A DNA stretch of 10,888 nt from Geoglobus sp. (GTDB lineage Archaea; Halobacteriota; Archaeoglobi; Archaeoglobales; Archaeoglobaceae), in the NCBI GenBank assembly GCA_027016965.1, contig JALURI010000157.1:1-10888 (forward strand), given 5' to 3'. A model generated the notes under the pieces. The model saw only the letters and a program-made list of their open reading frames with translations. It was not told the DNA's origin and made no database searches. This document shows positions 6,822-10,888 of this stretch, in pieces (within the stretch, counting starts at the first letter, position 1; the number at the start of each line of letters is the position of its first letter). The position numbers and the translations under genes are program-made.

Positions 6822-7763
6822 TCAGACTGAAAGGTTGAGGGTTATTTCTGCTATGTCCTCGCTGTATCCCATTATCCTTTCAAGCCCATCTTCTATTCTC
6901 CTGATGTTGATTGCCTTTTCCACAGTGGTCAATTCCTTAATCCTTGGAATTTTAAACCTCTCAATGCGCAGAAACACCTCTCTCGTCAGTTCCTCATCAA
7001 TTCTGAAAAATGAGTTCATGGCAATTTTAAATGAGGTGAATGATGCTATTGCAGGATCAGCAAGTTCCGGAATCCTGTCTCCAAAATCCATAAGACTATC
7101 GGACATGGTGTAAAGGTGATCTGAGACCCTCTCGACATTTTTCAGGACAATTCTTGTTCCAAGGATTTCCTTCGGGTAGGTTCCAATAGAATCTGCAAGA
7201 TCGGAGAACCCAATTGCTGATTTTAATAGCCTCAAAATCAGAAAATAAAGTCTGTCAACCTCCTGTTCTCTCTGCATGAGAATTTCAAGCTTTTCAGGAT
7301 CAAATTTGAGTAAACTGGCATGAAAGTCATCCATCATTGAGTAGACAGTGTTTGCCATTTTTTCAAGGAGATCTGAAATTTTAAATCTTCTTTCGTCAAC
7401 AAATATCTCGATCCATACAGTGTCTCCAGAGTCTTCAAGTATCTCGGCACCAATAAGAGATCTTAATGCATGTGTCACACCCTTTCTCGTCTCGCTGTTG
7501 ACCCTGACTCTAATGGTGCTGTATCCTGCGAGGTAATAAGATATTATCTTCCGTGCCAGCATCAGTGAGCTCTCTTCATTCTGAATTGACGCAATTTTCC
7601 TTTCTGGAGATTCTGTTTCAGGATAAATGGCCAAAATTCGTTTCCCGATGTTTACAAAAATAGTATCTCCAGGATTTATGGAATTGTCCTTTACCCATTC
7701 CTTAGGGAGGGAAATTATGTAGCTTGATCCGCTTACAAAGACCTTTCTTGCAACCTTTTTCAT
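6822..7763 (-). CDS. AbrB/SpoVT-type DNA-binding and PhoU-domain phosphate regulator
   Basis: This is an archaeal PhoU-like protein with an N-terminal swapped-hairpin AbrB DNA-binding domain. Residues 1-48 (KKVARKVFVSGSSYIISLPKEWVKDNSINPGDTIFVNI) are the AbrB/SpoVT part. Helical PhoU-type repeats follow from about residue 115 to the end, including LEKMANTVYSMMDDFHASLL and LKNVERVSDHLYTMSDSLMDFG, the kind of acidic E-x3-D pattern that binds metal in PhoU. Bacterial PhoU lacks the DNA-binding domain and signals through PhoR and Pst; this fusion could read transporter state and bind DNA directly, which is inference. It is divergent from pstS, consistent with that role. ATG 7763 lies 28 bases after a TATA box and directly follows a 10-bp inverted repeat, suggesting autoregulation. 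The length of 313 residues is complete. A separate PhoU downstream of pstB is possible beyond the window. Confidence 0.88.
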   Translation of the reverse strand: MKKVARKVFVSGSSYIISLPKEWVKDNSINPGDTIFVNIGKRILAIYPETESPERKIASIQNEESSLMLARKIISYYLAGYSTIRVRVNSETRKGVTHALRSLIGAEILEDSGDTVWIEIFVDERRFKISDLLEKMANTVYSMMDDFHASLLKFDPEKLEILMQREQEVDRLYFLILRLLKSAIGFSDLADSIGTYPKEILGTRIVLKNVERVSDHLYTMSDSLMDFGDRIPELADPAIASFTSFKIAMNSFFRIDEELTREVFLRIERFKIPRIKELTTVEKAINIRRIEDGLERIMGYSEDIAEITLNLSV

Positions 7764-7785
7764 GGATTATCCATCATAATCCATG
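7761..7785. repeat. Perfect 10-bp inverted repeat, probable operator of the PhoU-like gene
   Basis: CATGGATTAT (7761-7770) and ATAATCCATG (7776-7785) are exact reverse complements around the spacer CCATC. The site spans the gap between the PhoU-like gene's TATA box (7785-7792) and its start codon, and includes that codon. A dimer bound here would cover the transcription start and block initiation. The related half-sites TGGATT (7817-7822) and AATCCAT (7852-7858) lie upstream of pstS. Confidence 0.65.
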
Positions 7786-7792
7786 TATATAA
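7785..7792 (-). promoter_or_regulatory. TATA box of the PhoU-like regulator gene
   Basis: TTATATAC on the minus strand, with its TATATA core starting 28 bases before ATG 7763 and no Shine-Dalgarno in between, is a good archaeal TATA box for a leaderless transcript. Its downstream end abuts the 10-bp inverted repeat. Confidence 0.6.
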
Positions 7793-7816
7793 TTGTTACT
7801 CTATGTCTACATTATC

Positions 7817-7858
7817 TGGATTGAATCTGTATCAATACTTATCAAACATACAATCCAT
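7817..7858. promoter_or_regulatory. Candidate regulatory half-sites upstream of pstS
   Basis: TGGATT (7817-7822) and AATCCAT (7852-7858) repeat the core of the arms of the inverted repeat at 7761-7785. Between them TATCAA occurs twice, at 7830-7835 and 7840-7845, exactly one helical turn apart. All lie just upstream of the pstS TATA box, where an archaeal activator or repressor would act. Binding by the PhoU-like protein or another phosphate regulator is inference. Confidence 0.35.
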
Positions 7859-7868
7859 AGGGAAGGGC

Positions 7869-7875
7869 TATATAT
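7869..7875 (+). promoter_or_regulatory. TATA box of the pst operon
   Basis: TATATAT begins 27 bases before ATG 7896 and is preceded by a purine-rich GGAAGGGC stretch that could serve as BRE. There is no usable Shine-Dalgarno at the proper distance from ATG 7896, so the pst mRNA probably begins at the pstS start codon. Confidence 0.65.
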
Positions 7876-7895
7876 CGAAGACCTTACCTGTGATC

Positions 7896-8867
7896 ATGGT
7901 GAGAAACAAACTGTATGCAACGATTGCAGTTCTGATAATCCTTTTGATCGCTGGATGTGCACAGCAGGGTGATGAGGTTTCAGAAAAGAAAATATCAGGT
8001 GAAGTGAAAATTGCAGGGAGCTCTACTGTTTATCCAATAACATCGGCAATGGGAGAGGAGTTCAGCAGGATCTATCCCGATGTTGTAATATCTGTTCAGT
8101 CAACAGGCACAGGAGGTGGTTTCAAGAACTTCTTCATTCCTGGACATGTGGACATAAACGATGCCAGCAGGAAAATAAAGAGTGAAGAACTCCAGGAGGC
8201 AAGGAAAAGCGGTGTTGAGCCTCTGGAATTCATTGTTGGATACGATGCACTGACGGTTGTTGTTAATCCTGAAAATAACTGGGTTGACTGTTTCAACTTT
8301 GAAATGCTGAAAAAGATCTGGGGACCAGAAGCAACAGAAAAAATAACCAGATGGAGTGATGTGGACCCAGACTGGCCAGATGAGGAAATGAGGCTCTACG
8401 GGCCGACTTCTGCATCAGGAACATTTGACTTCTTTACAGAGCATGTTATCGGTGAGAGTGGTGCCCATAGACAGGATTACCATGGTACAGAAGAGGACAA
8501 CACAATTATTGCGGCAGTTGAAAGAGACAAGTTTGCAATGGGATATCTTGGACTTGCCTATTACTTGGAGAACAAAGACAGAGTAAAGGCATTGAAGATA
8601 GAAAATCCCGAAACAGGAGCATGCGTTGAGCCATCAATTGAAACAGGGAGAACTGGAGATTACCCGCTGTCGAGACCACTTTACATCTACGTCAACAAGG
8701 AATCCCTCATAAAACCATCTGTCAGGGAATTTGTCAAGTTCTATCTCGATAATCTTGACAGCGGAATCGTAGAGGAGATAGGATATGTACCTGTAAGCAA
8801 AGAGATCAAAGAACAGAATCTCCAGAGATTTTATCAGGCTCTTGAAGAACTTGGCATAAATGAGTAA
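7896..8867 (+). CDS. pstS: Phosphate ABC transporter substrate-binding lipoprotein PstS
   Basis: This is the extracytoplasmic phosphate receptor of the Pst ABC transporter, handing phosphate to the PstC/PstA permease. A lipoprotein signal peptide runs through residues 1-20 with lipobox IAGC, and C21 is the anchored cysteine. Phosphate-binding landmarks of the family follow: AGSSTVYP (40-47), STGTGGGFK, NDASRKI and SASGTFDFF. It ends at TAA 8865-8867 with 323 residues, the usual PstS length. The frame is open back to ATG 7803, but that would bury the signal peptide behind 31 polar residues and pass the TATA box, so ATG 7896 is preferred. It is the first gene of pstSCA(B) and divergent from the PhoU-like regulator. 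Phosphate-limitation control is expected from family knowledge. Confidence 0.95.
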   Translation: MVRNKLYATIAVLIILLIAGCAQQGDEVSEKKISGEVKIAGSSTVYPITSAMGEEFSRIYPDVVISVQSTGTGGGFKNFFIPGHVDINDASRKIKSEELQEARKSGVEPLEFIVGYDALTVVVNPENNWVDCFNFEMLKKIWGPEATEKITRWSDVDPDWPDEEMRLYGPTSASGTFDFFTEHVIGESGAHRQDYHGTEEDNTIIAAVERDKFAMGYLGLAYYLENKDRVKALKIENPETGACVEPSIETGRTGDYPLSRPLYIYVNKESLIKPSVREFVKFYLDNLDSGIVEEIGYVPVSKEIKEQNLQRFYQALEELGINE

Positions 8868-8894
8868 AAACAGCAAAATTAATATCTTTTTCAT

Positions 8895-8900
8895 GGAGGT
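8895..8900 (+). promoter_or_regulatory. Shine-Dalgarno of pstC
   Basis: GGAGGT ends six bases before GTG 8907 and selects that GTG as the pstC start. It overlaps an out-of-frame ATG at 8893 that would encode only eleven residues. Confidence 0.8.
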
Positions 8901-8906
8901 ATTTTT

Positions 8907-9809
8907 GTGGGGAGTCTTTCAAGAGTAAGAGAGAGAGTCATTGTTCTTTTTCTGGCTCTGTGTGCACTGCTGACGTTATTTGTCACTGTCAGCATTATTG
9001 CAATTCTTCTGGGAGAGAGCCTGGTCTTCTTTTCAGAAGTATCACCAGTAGAGTTTTTCACAGGCACAAGATGGACACCAACAATAAAACCCTACTCTTT
9101 CGGGGTTTTGCCACTTGTAATCGGAACACTTATGATAACAGTAGGGGCAGGACTGATAGCAATTCCATCAGGAATCCTTTCAGCAATTTATCTGAGCGAA
9201 TATGCAAGTGAAAGAACCAGAAACATTCTGAAACCCATGCTGGAGATACTTGCAGGGATTCCAACTGTGGTTTACGGATTTTTTGCTTTTGCCTACATAA
9301 CTCCATATCTCAAAAAAATCTTCCCAGATCTGCAGGCTTACAATGCCCTGAGTGCATCCATTGTGGTCGGGATTATGATCATCCCGATTGTTGCGAGCAT
9401 TAGTGAAGATGCAATAAGGGCAGTCCCAAGGAGTCTGAGGGAAGCGGGATATGCTCTCGGTGCAAGAAAGCCCAGAGTGATTCTAAGCATAGTGATTCCC
9501 TCAGCCCTTTCAGGAATTGTTGCCAGCTTTATTCTCGGGATATCAAGGGCAATTGGAGAAACGATGGCAGTGACAATTGCTGCAGGAAGAACACCCAGGC
9601 TTGCAAACCTCCTAAACCCGGAAGACTGGATGAAGTCCATAGAGACAATGACTGCTGCGATGGTTGAAATCGGTATGAGTGACGTGAGCGGGCATAGCAT
9701 TGCATACAAAAGCCTCTTTGCCATAGGTCTAACCCTTTTTGCCATGACACTGACTCTGAATACCGTCAGCTACTTTGTCAAAATGAGATTCAGGGAGGTG
9801 TACCAATGA
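8907..9809 (+). CDS. pstC: Phosphate ABC transporter permease PstC
   Basis: This is one of the two membrane subunits forming the phosphate channel. About six hydrophobic helices are visible, beginning with [25 protein letters not shown]. The cytoplasmic coupling loop (EAA motif) that docks on PstB is [25 protein letters not shown] from residue 179, followed by the Pst-specific [31 protein letters not shown] and [16 protein letters not shown] are also characteristic of PstC. The product is 300 residues, normal for the family. The start is GTG 8907, chosen by the GGAGGT six bases upstream. The gap to pstS is 39 bases, longer than the other junctions in this operon. The stop overlaps the pstA start (ATGA). 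Confidence 0.95.
   Translation: MGSLSRVRERVIVLFLALCALLTLFVTVSIIAILLGESLVFFSEVSPVEFFTGTRWTPTIKPYSFGVLPLVIGTLMITVGAGLIAIPSGILSAIYLSEYASERTRNILKPMLEILAGIPTVVYGFFAFAYITPYLKKIFPDLQAYNALSASIVVGIMIIPIVASISEDAIRAVPRSLREAGYALGARKPRVILSIVIPSALSGIVASFILGISRAIGETMAVTIAAGRTPRLANLLNPEDWMKSIETMTAAMVEIGMSDVSGHSIAYKSLFAIGLTLFAMTLTLNTVSYFVKMRFREVYQ
9793..9800 (+). promoter_or_regulatory. Shine-Dalgarno of pstA
   Basis: GGGAGGTG within the last codons of pstC ends five bases before ATG 9806. It is a strong match to the archaeal consensus and supports coupled translation of pstC and pstA. Confidence 0.8.
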
Positions 9810-10660
9810 AGTCAGATAATCTCTCAGACTGGTTTTTCATGATACTCACATTTCTTGCCACCGTTTTTGGAATAATTTTGCTTTCAGCTCTGCTTGTTCT
9901 GACATTTTACGAGGCTGTAGGATGGCTCGACATCCAGTTTCTGACATCGTCACCTTCGAGATTTCCAGAAAAGGCTGGAATATACCCGCCTCTTCTTGGT
10001 TCGATCATGATGATTGCTTTTGTGGGGATATTTTCGGTGCCTGTTGGTGTTGGTGCTGCCATATTTCTTGAAGAATACGGGGGAGGGAAAAAAATCACCA
10101 AGATAATCGAGATAAATATCTCAAATCTTGCAGCAGTTCCATCAATAGTTTACGGAATTCTGGGACTTGGCTTATTTGTTTCTACTCTGAATTTAAAGCC
10201 TGGAATTGTGCTGGTTGGCTCACTCACCCTCACATTGCTCATTCTCCCAGTCGTAATTGTTGCAAGTCAGGAGGCAATAAGATCTGTTCCAAAAAGCCTG
10301 AGAGAGGCTTCAATCGGTCTCGGAGCCACAAAATGGCAGACAATTCGCAATGTCGTTCTGCCATCTTCAATTCCCGGAATTCTCACTGGTGTTATTCTTG
10401 CACTTTCAAGGGCGATTGGTGAAACTGCTCCACTCATAATGGTTGGTGCTGCAACAACCATATTCACAGCTCCTAAGGATATCTTCAGCCCATTTTCGGC
10501 ACTTCCAATGCAGATCTTCATGTGGACAGACATGCCAAAAGAGGAGTTTCTTCACGGACTTGCTCCTGCCGGAATAGTCGTTCTTCTCGCAATTATGCTG
10601 TCAATGAATGCCATTGCAATTATCTTGAGAAATCACTACAGGAAAAAGTTGAGGTGGTAA
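9806..10660 (+). CDS. pstA: Phosphate ABC transporter permease PstA
   Basis: This is the second permease subunit, pairing with PstC in the membrane. The first helix is [26 protein letters not shown]. The PstA-type segments [30 protein letters not shown] and [18 protein letters not shown] follow. The EAA coupling loop is [25 protein letters not shown] from residue 167, then [20 protein letters not shown], the usual PstA end of the core. At 284 residues it is full length. Translation is coupled to pstC by a 4-base overlap, with Shine-Dalgarno GGGAGGTG. PstC and PstA share the coupling loop and the SRAIGET block, as expected for homologous partners, and together should form the channel served by PstS and PstB. 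Confidence 0.95.
   Translation: MKSDNLSDWFFMILTFLATVFGIILLSALLVLTFYEAVGWLDIQFLTSSPSRFPEKAGIYPPLLGSIMMIAFVGIFSVPVGVGAAIFLEEYGGGKKITKIIEINISNLAAVPSIVYGILGLGLFVSTLNLKPGIVLVGSLTLTLLILPVVIVASQEAIRSVPKSLREASIGLGATKWQTIRNVVLPSSIPGILTGVILALSRAIGETAPLIMVGAATTIFTAPKDIFSPFSALPMQIFMWTDMPKEEFLHGLAPAGIVVLLAIMLSMNAIAIILRNHYRKKLRW
10651..10656 (+). promoter_or_regulatory. Shine-Dalgarno of pstB
   Basis: GAGGTG at the end of pstA lies seven bases before GTG 10664 and 13 before the in-frame GTG 10670, which favours the first GTG as the pstB start. Confidence 0.65.
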
Positions 10661-10663
10661 AGA

Positions 10664-10888
10664 GTGGATGTGGTTTTTGATGTCAGAAATCTATCGGTTT
10701 ATTATGGTGACAAAATCGGGATTAAAGATGTAAGTCTTCAGATATACCGAAACAGAGTTACGGCAGTGATAGGTCCAAGTGGATGTGGAAAATCAACATT
10801 CCTGAGAACGCTTAACAGACTTGTTGAGCTGGTTGACAGTACGAGAATAGAAGGTCAGGTTCTTTTTGATGGAAAAAATATTTTTGAC
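10664..10888 (+). CDS. pstB: Phosphate ABC transporter ATPase PstB (3' partial)
   Basis: This is the cytoplasmic ATPase that powers PstCA. Only the first 75 codons are inside the window, and the frame is open to the last base. The A-loop region is DVRNLSVYYGDKIGIKDVSL, with the aromatic residue that stacks on adenine. Walker A is GPSGCGKST at residues 37-45, followed by FLRTLNRL, the PstB-type continuation. DGKNI near the edge also fits PstB. Signature, Walker B and the rest lie beyond the window. The start is probably GTG 10664, three bases after the pstA stop and in the same frame as pstA; there is no ATG choice. GTG 10670 is the alternative. The close spacing makes it the fourth gene of the operon. 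Confidence 0.93.
   Translation, partial: MDVVFDVRNLSVYYGDKIGIKDVSLQIYRNRVTAVIGPSGCGKSTFLRTLNRLVELVDSTRIEGQVLFDGKNIFD

Noticed and set aside
7803..7895. 31-residue N-terminal extension of PstS from ATG 7803
   Set aside because: It would run through the TATA box and candidate operator sites and place the lipoprotein signal peptide internally; ATG 7896 gives a normal signal peptide with lipobox at C21.
8893..8928. Eleven-codon ORF starting ATG 8893 and overlapping the pstC start
   Set aside because: Its ATG sits against the pstC Shine-Dalgarno, has no ribosome-binding site of its own and is out of frame with pstC; it appears to be a by-product of the GGAGGT sequence.
9338..9745. Long minus-strand open frame inside pstC, with similar ones in pstA and the pfkB gene
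   Set aside because: These are antisense shadows of well-identified genes and have no recognisable motifs or promoter signals.

Overview
The window reads as chromosomal DNA of a euryarchaeon, most likely a member of the Archaeoglobales (Archaeoglobus, Ferroglobus or Geoglobus type). The reasons are an archaeal-type S-adenosylmethionine synthetase, the archaea-specific Nre DNA-repair protein, an archaeal AbrB-PhoU fusion regulator, a COG4030/EhaR-like HAD protein, AUA-rich codon use, and archaeal promoter and ribosome-binding-site architecture. Species assignment is inference. Gene density is very high: no stretch over 300 bases lacks a gene, and the largest gaps are the intergenic promoter regions at 132-213, 2404-2507 and 7764-7895.

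Layout. The 3' tail of an unidentified membrane-protein gene (3-131, +) is followed by a soluble PAS histidine kinase (214-1224, +). It converges, with a 3-base gap, on an MFS transporter of the oxalate/formate-antiporter type (1228-2403, -). Divergent from the transporter is a two-gene operon of a HAD-family predicted phosphatase (2508-3464, +) and a PfkB-family kinase (3461-4348, +), joined by an ATGA overlap. The pfkB gene converges, with a 4-base gap, on the Nre DNA-repair gene (4353-5522, -). Behind that on the same strand lie S-adenosylmethionine synthetase (5564-6763, -) and an AbrB-PhoU regulator (6822-7763, -), each apparently with its own promoter. Divergent from the regulator is a high-affinity phosphate ABC transporter operon, pstS-pstC-pstA-pstB (7896 to the window end, +), with pstB cut off after 75 codons.

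How the genes work together. The right third is a phosphate-acquisition module: a lipoprotein phosphate receptor (PstS), two permeases (PstC, PstA), an ATPase (PstB) and a divergently transcribed DNA-binding-type PhoU homologue that plausibly senses transporter state and controls the shared promoter region. That region holds a perfect 10-bp inverted repeat abutting the regulator's start codon and related half-sites upstream of pstS. The HAD/PfkB pair probably acts on a common phosphorylated metabolite that cannot be named from sequence.

Expression signals follow a clear two-mode rule. Genes opening a transcription unit (nre, mat, phoU-like, pstS, probably the HAD gene and the kinase) have a TATA-like element about 25-28 bases before the start codon and no Shine-Dalgarno, implying leaderless mRNAs. 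Operon-internal genes (pfkB, pstC, pstA, pstB) have Shine-Dalgarno sequences matching GGAGGTGATC. This rule was used to choose several starts. I found no RNA genes, mobile elements or CRISPR arrays, and no convincing wholly new system; the most interesting items are the symmetric operator-like repeats and the HAD/PfkB pair.
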